Of a stretch of 64,000 bases of DNA, positions 1 to 10,948 are shown one piece after another. The notes under the pieces were generated by a model that worked only from the letters and a program-made list of their open reading frames with translations, was not told where the DNA came from and searched no databases. The translations under genes were made by a program, and so were the position numbers. The stretch covers positions 9,003,679-9,067,678 of the forward strand of contig OZ026608.1 of assembly GCA_964020085.1 (NCBI GenBank). The letters are read 5' to 3'. The first letter of the stretch is position 1. Each line of letters begins with the position of its first letter. This DNA is from Micromussa lordhowensis (Eukaryota; Cnidaria; Anthozoa; Scleractinia; Lobophylliidae).

Positions 1-727
1 GGGAGTCCCCATGTTAACTAAGAAAGGACATAACAATGTCTTGTCTTTCTGAACAAGGTAGGAAAGAATATAACATGCCACCAAAAATCACAAACGACAG
101 TTCTGTTACATGATCAAGATTTTCGGTGGCTCCCCTGAAATCTGCCCATGAAATAATGCCATCATCAAACCATTCTACAGCTCTGTTGATGCAATCTTAT
201 TTCTGAGGAGCTCCTCTTTTAAGCTTAGCTAAATCTATATATTAGTCTTTGTTAAATACTAAGGGCTCCAATTTCTTGACATAGTTCAGCCTCGTTCCCA
301 GAGCCCGCGTAGCCTAGTCCAGCGGAATAGTTTCAATCGTGCCATGCGCTTTCAATATTCAGCGTTGTTATGTTAGTAGCTTGACCAGAGACTAAATATG
401 TCGTAAACAAATTATCACCCGTTAAGACAGGGAAGTAGTGAAAGTTGTCGAGTCTTTCGACTCAGATATTCTTTATTCTCAAAACCTATTTACATCAATT
501 TGTTTGAACCCTCCAAAATGGTAGTGACGCTTCAATGTTAGACAACAAGGAAGTTCCAAAAATAAAGGGAAATAATTTCACATCGTCACTGAAAAAAGAC
601 AGAAAAGCAGTGTTGAAGAAGGCATTTCCAGCAAATGAGTGACTAACTGCTAGGGACCGCATACGATAAGCGCTGCCAACGTAGGATTTGCAAGAGACCT
701 GATCAGCCCAAAAAAAAAGTTTAAAGA
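1..727. other. Intergenic stretch, no gene recognised
   Basis: I see no convincing coding exon, RNA gene or clear repeat boundary here. The short open frames have no recognisable composition or domain. Confidence 0.4.
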
Positions 728-823
728 CAATAGACTGCAAAGCTGATACTACCTGAAAAACGTTTCTTGTCATGTTGGTGTCTCGAAACGTTTTTCACGT
801 AGTATCAGCCTTGCAGTCTATTG
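728..823. repeat. Fold-back (hairpin) element
   Basis: About 39 bp starting CAATAGACTGCAAAGCTGAT is repeated in inverted orientation at the other end (arm ends near 823), with a short loop containing TCATGTTGG. The arms carry a few mismatches. This is a small non-coding palindromic repeat, probably a MITE relic. Confidence 0.7.
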
Positions 824-876
824 CCATTTCCAGCAAACTTTGTTTGATAAATATCAGACGGCTTAAGTAGGTAAGA

Positions 877-1118
877 AAAGTCTGCATACGAGCTAAGTGG
901 CTCATCAGGCCGGAGCTTATCCCGGTTTCTGTAGCATGAAGCGAGTAGGACTATTTCTACTCCCTGTTGGATGAGATGCTAGTCCATCGCTTGGTTACCC
1001 CCAGCATTAAATATACACCTGGTTGGGGAGATTCACCGTGAGAGTTATGACCCAGGCCAGGGCTCGAACCCCGACCTCTCGATCTAGAAGCAAACGCACT
1101 AACCATGAGACCACCACT
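877..1118 (-). mobile_element. tRNA-derived SINE, minus strand
   Basis: Read on the minus strand, the head has a Pol III A-box-like stretch (TGGTTAGTGCG) and a B box (GGTTCGAGCCC), followed by a body with GTGTATATTTAATGCTGG and AGTAGAAATAGTCCTACTCG and a tail containing GAGCCACTTAGCTCG. The same head, body and tail order recurs at 24483-24850 on the plus strand, so this is a dispersed SINE and not a tRNA gene. No intact acceptor stem is visible. Confidence 0.75.
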
Positions 1119-1124
1119 TATTTA

Positions 1125-1948
1125 ACCAGTTAAACAAAACATTGCGACATAGTGGGTATAGTATAGTGGAACTGAAGAGTTCGCGATCAGCGATTGAAGC
1201 GAGATAATAGGAACCTTAAGCAATGACGACGGCGATGCCAAGGACGATGCATGGAAAAAAATGAATTTATATTTTACCGTCGAATTTCGCAGATGCCTAG
1301 ATCTGTTCAGTACGTCTATCGGTCACAGAACTTGCTCAAGCTTAATATGTAATGCCAGCGTTCAATTCCGAAAAAAAAAACGAAAAATTAGCTTCCGTCG
1401 TTCACGCTCTCCAAAATACGAAGAAATTGGTTATTTCACGTTGTTATTTTGCAGAGGACTGCTAAGAAATGTACAACGATCTACAACGCACGTGCACAGC
1501 CATTGTTCTGGTCATTAAACCTTTTGTTTCGTGGCGTTCTCGTTGCCTTGCCGTCGTGGTTTGTTTGAGGTCCCTAATAACCTTGGTCAGAAGACTGGTT
1601 CTATCGAGCCTTTTCGCAGCACACTCGTTCCAGGTTTCTGATCAAGTAAACCCGTAGGTTCTGGGTACCATTTTCTCTGTTAGCAAAGCAACTCGCCGCT
1701 GACCGAGAGGTCTACGGTCTCAGGATTCCTGCAAACAATCGCTTTGACTTACCTCTAGGGATACAGGGAGTGGTCACGCCTGCTGTTGACGTCAAAGATA
1801 TTTGAGGTGTGAGGCGAGGTGCATCATGCATTGGGACACTGACGTACTCGTAGGAATCGTTCCTGGACACAGAAAAAAAACTATGGTCAACAACAGCAAC
1901 AATACCTTTATTTGCATATCCATAGCGATTACAATATTGCAAAAGCTT
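1125..1948. other. Intergenic stretch, no gene recognised
   Basis: No supported exon or RNA gene. Short frames on both strands lack recognisable features. Confidence 0.4.
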
Positions 1949-2254
1949 TTTTACAATAACTGCAGAAATTCTCGCGCGCTCATTGGTTAATTTTTATTGT
2001 CAAAAAGCGGACAGACACGTCAATTTATAATTTATGCGACGCGTCAGCGATCGAGAGCGGACAATTTGACAATTTGTTATCGTAAAAAACAAATTGACGT
2101 TAGTTTTTCATGCGTTTGTCCTGTTATTGACAATGAATTTCGTCATCACATTGTCAAAGTAGACTGCGGATCCACAGCTACTTTGACAATGTTATGGCGA
2201 AATTCATGATCAATAACAGGACAGACGCATGAAACACGGACGTCCATTTGTTAA
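1949..2254 (+). mobile_element. Dispersed palindromic MITE (family A), copy 1
   Basis: This begins with TGCAGAAATTCTCGCGCGCT and ends near CATTTGTTAA. Its second half is a long hairpin: TCATGCGTTTGTCCTGTTAT is mirrored by ATAACAGGACAGACGCATGA around a centre near 2170. The same unit occurs at 6902-7214 and, inverted, at 43839-44165. Comparison of that third copy with the empty duplicate near 63460 shows it to be a mobile insertion. Confidence 0.7.
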
Positions 2255-2858
2255 TTTTTTTAAAAAAACAATAATGAAGAAAAGTAATAACGAATACAAT
2301 TCAGCTGAAGAATTTTGATGTGATAATATTAAGCTATCACGTAATACAAAACGCGAAGAAAATTTAACCAACAGTAAATTAGCTAAATAATCAAAAGAAT
2401 TCATCAATATTTTGATAGTTTCTGTAGTTGTGGTTTGTCAAACATTAGACAGCTGTAAGTAAATTTTGATTAAAGAAGGTTTCTCTTAATGAGGTCAAGT
2501 CGGGCAGTGAAAGAGAAACTGAATTTTATCTTCAGTGTTAGTTGACAGGCATAAGGCTGCATATTCTTTGTTCACGACGGATGTGTTCATCTCGGCCTAT
2601 CTCGATCATCAGTTCTAATTTTACTAGAGCTTTCCTTCAGTTTTTTTTTTTGCTTGTATGATTAAGATAGTGGGAAGTTCTATATTTATTGTTAAAAATG
2701 TTGTAAAATTCTAGCTTCTTAGAGTGTTGTACAATGTTTTCTCAGTAGGAAATATACTTTTGTTTCATAAGATTGTTGTAATGATTGATCTTATTTTCAA
2801 CTAAAGTGTCAAGCTTAAAATTATTTAAATTACAAACGTCAACTGTATTCATGAGAAT

Positions 2859-2869
<11 letters not shown>

Positions 2870-2895
<26 letters not shown>

Positions 2896-3020
2896 TCAGT
2901 GGGGAGTATTACAAGATAATTTGATTTTATCAACTGAGTTGGTAATGTGAATTTGCCGCCGTAAAGAGATTCGAAAGCTGACGTTTGGAGAGCGTTAGCC
3001 CTTCGTCGGAGCGAAACAAG
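2870..3020 (+). repeat. Dispersed repeat (family B), copy 1
   Basis: Contains AAAGAGATTCGAAAGCTGAC followed by GCGTTAGCCCTTCGTCGGAG, preceded by a stretch reading TTATCAACTGAGTTGGTAAT. The same parts recur in inverse orientation at 57706-57897 and partly at 50140-50218, inside the histone cluster, so this is an interspersed non-coding element. Confidence 0.6.
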
Positions 3021-3331
3021 AAATGTCGGTTTCTTACCAGCTCAACCATTAAACTTATCACTGCCAGGGAGAAACATGAATTTTGCTTTTTTAAAAAACG
3101 ACTGGAGAACAAGACTCCCCTTCCACCAACTCTTTTAAAACTCGCTGAGCATGGAATGCCCCATAGACTCGATTTCCACCGCTTTCGGGTGCGACGAGAC
3201 AGCGGTTGGTAATCAAAGCCTAGTGCCGAAGAGCTGCCGAGTGTTGTCGTCCAATCAAAAAGGAAAACGAGCAGTAGCGAACAACGCCAGCATGACCCGA
3301 TATGTTGATGTTACGTTACTTAGCAACTTAA

Positions 3332-3894
3332 AGTGGTACTATGATCAAAAAATCATTTTCTTTTTTTCTTCCGATTTTGAAAGCATGTTCGCTTAACACC
3401 CAACTGGCAAAATTTTGAGCTTTGAGTTTTATCCGAAGGCGGTTTATTTTGAGTGTAAGTTTTGGATTTGACGGTCCGCCATTACTCACGTTCAAAACTG
3501 ACCGATAGGACATCAGAGGGTTAGATCTAAAGAGAATGACGTCATTTACTCACTAGCTTAACATTTCAGCGTGTAAACGCAATTTATTAAATATGCAAAA
3601 CACGGTTTTAAAAGTCTGAAAGCCCGAAACTCCCGTGCTGCATATTAATTCAACCGCGTACACACGCATTGCATTCTTAAACTAGTGAGTCTTTGACGTC
3701 ATTTTCTCCTCGACCCAGCTTTCTCAAGATTTTAAAGTTAGTAATGGCGGACCAATAAATAAGAAATTTCCAGTTAAAATAAACAGGTGTCTTTGTAAAA
3801 TCAGAACTTAAATCTTGGGTCAGTTAGTGTTTAGTTAACATAGTTTTGAAATCCAAAGAAAAAAAAGAATTGCTTTTTTGGTCGTAGTACCACT
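3332..3894. mobile_element. TTAA-flanked MITE (piggyBac-type target site)
   Basis: The element is bounded by TTAA at 3328-3331 and 3895-3898. Its inverted ends read AGTGGTACTATGATCAAAAA on the left and the complement of AGTGGTACTACGACCAAAAA on the right. It is 563 bp with no coding potential. A TTAA duplication is the known hallmark of piggyBac transposition, so this is probably a non-autonomous derivative. Confidence 0.7.
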
Positions 3895-4005
3895 TTAAGA
3901 AGCAAAAGCAGAAGGCAAAGTGGTGTATCGAACACGGCATTTCGCTCTATTAAATCTGCTACTTGAATCCTCAAATGTTTTATGTAAATCCCCTTATACA
4001 TGATA

Positions 4006-4845
4006 TTACCTTTTGCGGACGAGGTGTGTTATAAGCCACAAAACGATGAGTACTACGAGAAATGCTGACACAATCGTTATTACATATACAATAGGGACTC
4101 TCACTGGTGTCGGAGATGCTCGATGACCAATACGACTATCATAGTCGACTGTCTTCACAGCGAGATAGCCGGAGGAAGAAGGATCTATAATTCAGAGACA
4201 AAACAAAAACAATACAGTTTTACCGTGCCTTCTGTTAACTTGTATAAGCACTATTTAATGAACTACATTGCCGCCAGGTTGGTTTATTTAACTAACGTAA
4301 GCCTACTTGCAATACAGGTTTCCATTCTCTATAGCTGTGACAAGCGTGAATTACCTGAAATAAGTTTAGATCATCTTTGGATGATCCCCCCAGGGGCAGC
4401 TAGTGGGAACAATGCGATATTTTCGGGCAAAAGTTTACATCAAGAAGCGTTCAAATTCCTTCCCGCTGTTTGGCCAGAATAATACTTTTCTCCCGCTCTT
4501 GATGTAAACTTTCGCCCGAAAATATCGCATCGTCCCGACTATAGCTGCCCCTTGGTGTCCGAGGATGAGTTTAGATACACAATTTTTTTATGAGATTTGA
4601 AGCGCCAGTTTCAATCGATTTGGACGTTTGTTGAATCACGGATTGCATTGTGTGGCTTCCCTGTGGCCTTTGTTTGGAATAAAACTGAGTGGTCTTCTAG
4701 AAAAGAAAAATCTAGACAAACGTATTTGGAAAGCATATAGTCAGTACGATTATCAATACAATACACTTACCAGTCAGAGCTTCTCTTTGGATGTCTCGGT
4801 GAAATACATTGTCCGAGTAGACATCATAATACTCTTGGCCATTAC
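4006..4845 (-). CDS. Last two exons of an unrecognised single-pass membrane protein
   Basis: Two minus-strand exons join in phase. Exon 4771-4845 has acceptor CTTCTAG and donor GTAAGTG and encodes NGQEYYDVYSDNVFHRDIQR and a few more residues. Exon 4006-4184 has acceptor AATTATAG and stop TAA at 4006-4008. The final exon encodes a short polar segment, a strongly hydrophobic run (PIVYVITIVSAFLVVLIV...) of about 23 residues, then a basic end HLVRKR. This is a typical type I stop-transfer segment with a very short cytosolic tail. I do not recognise the family. Upstream on the same strand a Met-led hydrophobic stretch (MGLRYLCITFILFSGISSA, near 5436-5380) looks like a signal peptide and could be the first exon, but its splice phase does not fit directly, so exons between are unresolved. 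The upstream limit of the gene is unknown. Confidence 0.45.
4392..4552. repeat. Fold-back element
   Basis: Inverted arms of about 58 bp, including AAGTTTACATCAAGA and its complement, with GCGATATTTTCGGGC mirrored. The loop is about 45 bp. It lies in the intron between the two recognised exons of the membrane-protein gene. Confidence 0.7.
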
Positions 4846-5932
4846 CTAGAAGGCGGTATCATAAACATTCACTACGCAACAAACAGTTAAAAAAATGCAC
4901 TAAAGAAATTTAAAATAAGCTTATTCAAACCTTTCTGTGAATGATAAAAACCAAAGACGGCCAATAAGATAAGTTCCGTTGGTCGCATTTCAAGAAATCT
5001 ATTCGCCGTATTGTTCAACGCGATTTGTTTCAGGACTTTGCATTTTGAGATCCGTTTTTTAGGTGTAAATATTCACGAAGAAATACTCCTCACTTCGCAA
5101 ATGAAAAAAACCTTAACTGTCGTAGCGCGCAAGCTGGCGTTTATGACGTGCTAAGGTCGCTCCTGATTGGTCAAAAAATACATTTGCGCTCACTCGCGTA
5201 AGATTCCATTCTAAACACCAGCACGAGCTGAAGTGAAACAAGCAGCTACGAACAAGTTAATTTATTTTACTTATGCCGTGATGACGTATTCTGTACCACG
5301 GCTTACAGCTTACTCAGCAAACCACAGGAAAATATCTACGAAAGTTTTGACCCTAACCATAGCACTTTAATGGCAGACGATATGCCAGAAAACAAAATAA
5401 AAGTGATACACAAGTATCGAAGACCCATTTTCTTGTACCTTCGTCGAGGATGAGCCTGGCAGGGCATTACATCTTGTCCATACCCACAAATAACTTCTGT
5501 AGTTGAAACTTTTATTGTTTTGACGATGCCTGCCCGCATGTTACTTTAACCAACAAGTTTCGTAAGGGTAAATAAGATATATATGAGTCTCTATAAATAT
5601 TAAATACCATCGCTTCTGAAAAAAGAGCACAATCCATTTCGAACAGCCGCGTAAAATCTCACCAAAGAATTGTAAATTTAAATATCCCGGACTGAGGGCC
5701 TTCACCATAGTTATTATGAAACTTGACAAATTTCTTTGTTGTAGGTTTTTGTTCGCTTTTTTGGCCTTGACCGTGCACACAATAGTTGTTTACTCAGTTC
5801 TGAGGAACTAACCAATAGAAAAGTTTTGGTTACCTAATCATCTACAGTGTATGAGCGGAAAACAAAAGATTGTGCACAGTCGTGGACCTTCCAACGTAAA
5901 TAAATTTTGGCACCTTTGTTTACTCCTATATA

Positions 5933-7590
5933 CAGTGAAACCTCCATAAAGCGGACGAAAATTAGGCGGACACCCTCTATGAAGAGGAAACTTAGCCTGG
6001 TCCCGAAATTAACGTCTTATCTTTCCCTTAACGAACCCCTATTCAGCGGATACCTCTATTAAGCGGATGCGAACACTAAAATAAATTGTTTGTGGCTAAT
6101 TTCTATTGTTAAAAACCTCTAGTAAGGACAGTGCCTACTAACTACAAAGGTTTTTGCGCCAAATTAGGACCCTGTGGAAAAAGTAGATCTTTGCAAGGGT
6201 TATTGAAATCCACAAAGTAATATGGGGGTAGCCAAGCATTTTTTCGAGATAATAAGACTTGGAAAGAAGGAAAGGATATTTCTTCCCAGATTTCCTTAGA
6301 ATTCCCCTTTACATACAGAGAAGCAAACTCATTTATAAATATCTTAAAACTTCGTGGTAAAAAGAAACATAAAAACCATTTTTGGCATGTTTATAATAAC
6401 AAAATCGTTTTAACAGCGCTTTTAGCGTCTCTAACAGCCTTCCCCTGGTTCAGCTAAAATACAGTCTAAATATCTTATTCTTTTCCTCACAACCAGAAAC
6501 TAATTACGTGTTGAATAGGCTTGCTACTTCCATTTATGACATAAAATGTAGGGGTAACCACGCGTGTTTTAAAGTTATGCATCTTTTTTGAAAACTTTTA
6601 CGGTGCCCGTTACATTTTTTTCCTGTCACCTCCCCAGGAAGTAAAACATTTGCGTCTCTCACACTTGTTTTGCGCGTGCACTATGCCATCTGCAGGTACA
6701 TGTTTACATTTGGATTTCAGTAAGGAAGCCGTTAAGAGTTAGCGGCTTACGATACGATGCTTTTCTGGTTTTAGTACAGGTTCATTAAACTTGATTTGGT
6801 CACAGTACGAAACTTTTGCTTTCATTTTACTCGCGTACTTGGTAGCGTAGTTGATTTTGTCAATACCAATCCTAGCGCGCGCGGAGTGTAAACCGTGCCT
6901 TGTAAGTGCAGAAATTCTCGTGCGCTCATTGGCTAATTTTCATTGTCAATAAGCGGAAAGTCACATGAATTTATAATTTACGCGATGCATCAACGAGCCA
7001 AAGCAGACACTTGGACAATTTGTTATCGTAAAAATCAAATTGATGTTACTTTTTCATGCGTCTGTCTTGTGATTGACTATCATTTCGTCATAACATTGTT
7101 AAAGTAGTCTGCGAAACCACTCGGCTATTGCCTGTTGGATACGCAGCTACTTGGACACTGTTGACGAAATTCATGATCAGTAACAGGACAGACGCATGAA
7201 AAACAATTTGTTAACGCGATGCGCAGAACGTATGCACACTAACAAAAGTAGGCACCGTACTTAAGCGGACACCGGACTGAATTGACAATGTGGCATTGGA
7301 TTATGTCCTCGGAATAGTCGATTAAATGTACCCGTATTATCGTTGATGCATTGAAAGGGCATTATTAAACAAATTAAAGTTGGTAATGAAAGCTGATGCT
7401 TGAACTCTGGATAGCTTTTTTAACAACCTGGGACTTACAGTACAGAGAAACCGTTGAATGAAACCATTGAAATCGTTGAATGTTAATTGTTAACAAACAT
7501 TGCGCAATCGTTATAAACCTCTATTAAGCAAACACCCACTATAAAGCGGACACCTGGGAAGGTCCCTAGGGTGTCCTAGAGGTTTCACTG
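5933..7590. mobile_element. pogo/Tigger-like DNA transposon relic
   Basis: The ends are inverted CAGTGAAACCTC, flanked on both sides by TA (5931-5932 and 7591-7592), the usual target duplication of Tc1/mariner and pogo elements. Subterminal motifs such as TAAAGCGGACA recur near both ends. The 1.66-kb interior has no transposase frame and carries a nested family-A MITE at 6902-7214. Family assignment rests on the terminal sequence and TA duplication only. Confidence 0.65.
6902..7214 (+). mobile_element. Dispersed palindromic MITE (family A), copy 2, nested
   Basis: Same order of motifs as 1949-2254: GCAGAAATTCTCGTGCGCTC at the start, GACAATTTGTTATCGTAAAA in the middle, and a hairpin of CATGCGTCTGTC against GACAGACGCATG. 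It sits inside the pogo-like element, so it inserted later. Confidence 0.7.
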
Positions 7591-9754
7591 TATGTATGTA
7601 GTGCGAAGTGTGGATCTGAGGGCTCTGGACTGAAAGTATATATGTATCAAGTATTTTTGTCTGAAATTTACGCATGTTAAAAACGCTACTTAATATGCAG
7701 TTTCACAGCATTATTTCGTTCCGGCGTGATGACATACACTGCTTCCAGTGCTGCGATCAATGATCGACATTTGTTAAGGTTTTTTTTTATCCAATCTGTT
7801 GTTTTCTGTACTGAATTTTCAGTTGCTTCTATCCACCTTCATCAGAGTTCCAATGTTAATATAAGGTTCGTTACTGCTCGCGCCACAAGCCCGTGTGCTG
7901 TCGTTTTATTGATTTTTTTTTCTGTACTAAGAACAGAAGAGCGGGAACGCGTTTTGAACGATTTAAAAGCGAATGGTTATCTTGGTAGCCTGTTGAGGAA
8001 GTGCCTTAACAACACGACCAAACCCAGACCGTCAAAGGAGAGGTCACTGGGGTTTGCGATCCTTCCTTACTAGAGGGCACGTCTGATCGTTGGACTGAGT
8101 ATCACCAACATCCATGGTTCCCTCTCCTCAGTCAAATACTGCAGTTTTACCTCCGATTTCTCGAACTCTCCGATTTCTCGAACCAATTTGCGTTTCCCCT
8201 GGAGGTTCGAGAAATCGGGATTCCACTGTATGCGCGAATCTAAAACGTCACAACCGTGTTTACACACTCTCATCTAAACACTTCCATCGACCAATGAGAG
8301 CGCGCGTAGTGGCTCATTTATTTTATAATCAAGAGTAATCGGAATGACATGGTGTCCGCGAAAATGTGGTGTCCAACAAGAATACGAAATTACATTTGGA
8401 CTTGACATTTCCTTTTTTTACTCCACGAGCCGTAAACTTGATGAATTGAGAAAAGAGATTGTTCTTTCAAGTTGTTATCCATTCCGATGAATTTGATTGG
8501 GGGGAGAGCGGTCTTCAATTCAGTGTTGTAGACTAAAACCAAAACCAAAGTAATCCGCGCATAATACCACCACGAGCGCTGTCTTGGCAAAGGCTGAAAA
8601 TGCACTTAAGTCGCTCAGGGTACCCACGTAAGTAAAATCCGCGTCACAAGATTGACTATTTCTAAACCCTCCTAGAAACTGGGAGTGATCTAAAAATAAC
8701 TCAAGAGATTGCCTTGGGAATAAGGGCTTGATCTTACCCTTCATGCTCTCTGGAAAAAAAAAAACTTGATTAAACTCTCTTTTTTTTTTCGATCTCCTCT
8801 AACACTGATGAATAAGAAAACAAATATCTCTTTAAACATTTATTTAAAAATTGTTGTCCTTTCAGAAGAATTAGAGTGGATTTGTCTATGACTTCCATAC
8901 AATATTCGTTATTTTATTCCGCAGTTGTATTTTACTTGACAGTGAAATCCTCGATCATTTTATTGTGGTTACTGGCTTTTAGCCAGTCACCAATATGTCA
9001 TCAGGTGCGTTAACAAGTAGTCGTAATGTTTTCTCAGTTTTCCATCTTTCTTTCTCATATAACCAGGCACAGCATTCACTGAATGTGCCAAAGTATTTTT
9101 CTCGAATAATCTTGCAGGATTTTGAGCGGTTTCCGAAAGACTTTGATTGGAAATACGCTTGTTACGTGCCTACAAAGCATCCATCGAGCAAACAAATCGG
9201 CACGTTCTCTCATACTACCCGGAATAAGATATGTTTGTCTCATTGTAAACAGTTGTTTCAGTTACAGATGGAAATTGAAATATTCATCAGTTATAAATCA
9301 GGATTCCTCGACATGTTTAGAAAACGCTCTGCAGGCAAAAAGCCATCTAAACCAAATCGATAAGATCGTTCGTATGATTTCTTGACACGGAAATTCTGGA
9401 TTCTTTGTTATTGAAATACTGACTGTTCACGAATGCTTGCTTTATACAAAGGTAATTTCAGCCTCGTCTGTACACCATCGTTTAAAGCTTAATAGGATAA
9501 GACTTCTACCATCTCTAAAGGATGTCATTGGTTTTTTGAAAAGCTTTTATATAGCTCCAGAAACTGACGTCGCCGTCCAAATACACATCTGGAGCATTTC
9601 GTCTTCGGTGACACGACGGGACAGGCGAAAATTTCCCGCGTCCACTGCCGTTGCCGTCCTCAGTGTCCTTCCCATCCTCTCGTCGTAAAAAGCTACCTAA
9701 TGCTGAGAACATATGTGTCAAGCATTTAAATTTCAAAACAAATATTTAACAAAT
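7591..9754. other. Intergenic stretch with possible exon fragments
   Basis: No gene can be supported. A minus-strand stretch at about 8435-8535, after a pyrimidine-rich TTTTAG, reads like protein (TELKTALPPIKFIGMDNNLK), but lacks a convincing donor and a recognised family. Near 8140-8235 there are TTCTCGAAC repeats ending in CCACTGTA that resemble a truncated DNA-transposon terminus. Confidence 0.3.
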
Positions 9755-9923
9755 GAAGAAGCCTAAGCCGTGTATTACACTGTGATAAAACACGACGGGC
9801 AGTTGAGATCACGAGGGAAATGTAGAAAACAGGAGCCGCAGGCGAGTGTTTTCTATATTTCTCGAGTGTTCTCAAATGTCCGGAGTGTCTTATCACAGTG
9901 TAATACACGGATTAGGCTTCTTC
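9755..9923. repeat. Fold-back element
   Basis: The left arm GAAGAAGCCTAAGCCGTGTA, continuing TTACACTGTGATAA, is mirrored at the right end. The 80-bp centre holds a second partial palindrome (GAAAACA...TGTTTTC). Non-coding. Confidence 0.75.
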
Positions 9924-10853
9924 AATTGCTTTATGATATAGATTTTACGCGCGCAAAACAATACAACACGCTTTTTCTATGCCTTATACTCTGATAAAAC
10001 ATGGGTTTTGACCAATCAGAGCGCACGCAGGATCCTATCTATGTTATAATTTCCAATAAAACTAAAACTCCGTAACTCTTTCTTGTACCATTGTGGCTAT
10101 TCGCTATCCAGCAACCACATGTCCTCTCAAACGGGGCTTTTGTTTTCAAACCGGCTTCTCTTCTGGTTTGACTGAGGGAGTTCCTTAGGGAACTTCTTTA
10201 ATATCCTTATCGTATTCAAACAAAGATTTTACCTTTTCAAGGTGCACTTGGCTGCTATATCGGATATGGCAAACACTGAAAATTGTCGAATAGCCACGGT
10301 TAGCCCGAATGACATGCATTAACTTGTCATACCTCTATTTCTACATCAGTAGTTTAAAAACACTTGCATGTGATCATCAGAATAAGGACGAGACATGTGG
10401 TACATCAGCTGAGTCAGCATTCCAAACGCCTGACATAAGCTTATACCTGTGAATAAATCATCACGTGACCACATGCAAGGCCTGCAGCTTACTTGATGGG
10501 AGTAAAATGCCGCCATACTCACAATATTCGTATGTCCAATATGTTTCCATTCTTAACCAACCACGCTTATGTTAAGAGAGATGTAGAACTGCTACTTTTA
10601 GTACTGGCTTTTTACTGGATCGGACTGAAACAAATAGAGCTTAATCGAATTCCACCTGTCGAGCCGATACCACATAAATCTTACAACTATCTGCCAGTGC
10701 TATCTTTATTGAAGCTTTCACAATTTCCTATCAGAACGTAGACTGTCAGTTGTCCAGAATCGCCAACGAGCTTTATTTGTATAAAGTACGACCCCTGAGT
10801 TTGGAACAACAAAACGCTACAAGAAACAAATACTGTAAACTAATTAGATTTTT
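9924..10853. other. Intergenic stretch downstream of the TFIIIC subunit gene
   Basis: No supported exon, RNA gene or repeat boundary. The 3' end of the minus-strand TFIIIC gene should lie just above this, after its AATAAA at 10854-10859. Confidence 0.4.
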
Positions 10854-10948
10854 TTTATTATAAATAACTTCTAAATTTTCCATGAGCTATGTACATTATA
10901 TACCACAAGTATTTACTGCTGACGGGGTGAAATCGCATCAAAAGCGTT

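Noticed and set aside
1035..1118. A tRNA gene on the minus strand
   Set aside because: A and B boxes are present but acceptor-stem pairing is missing and a SINE body follows; a second copy shows the same composite.
8995..9363. A 122-codon plus-strand frame
   Set aside because: No domain, signal, splice context or homology recognised; its length is not exceptional for 64 kb.
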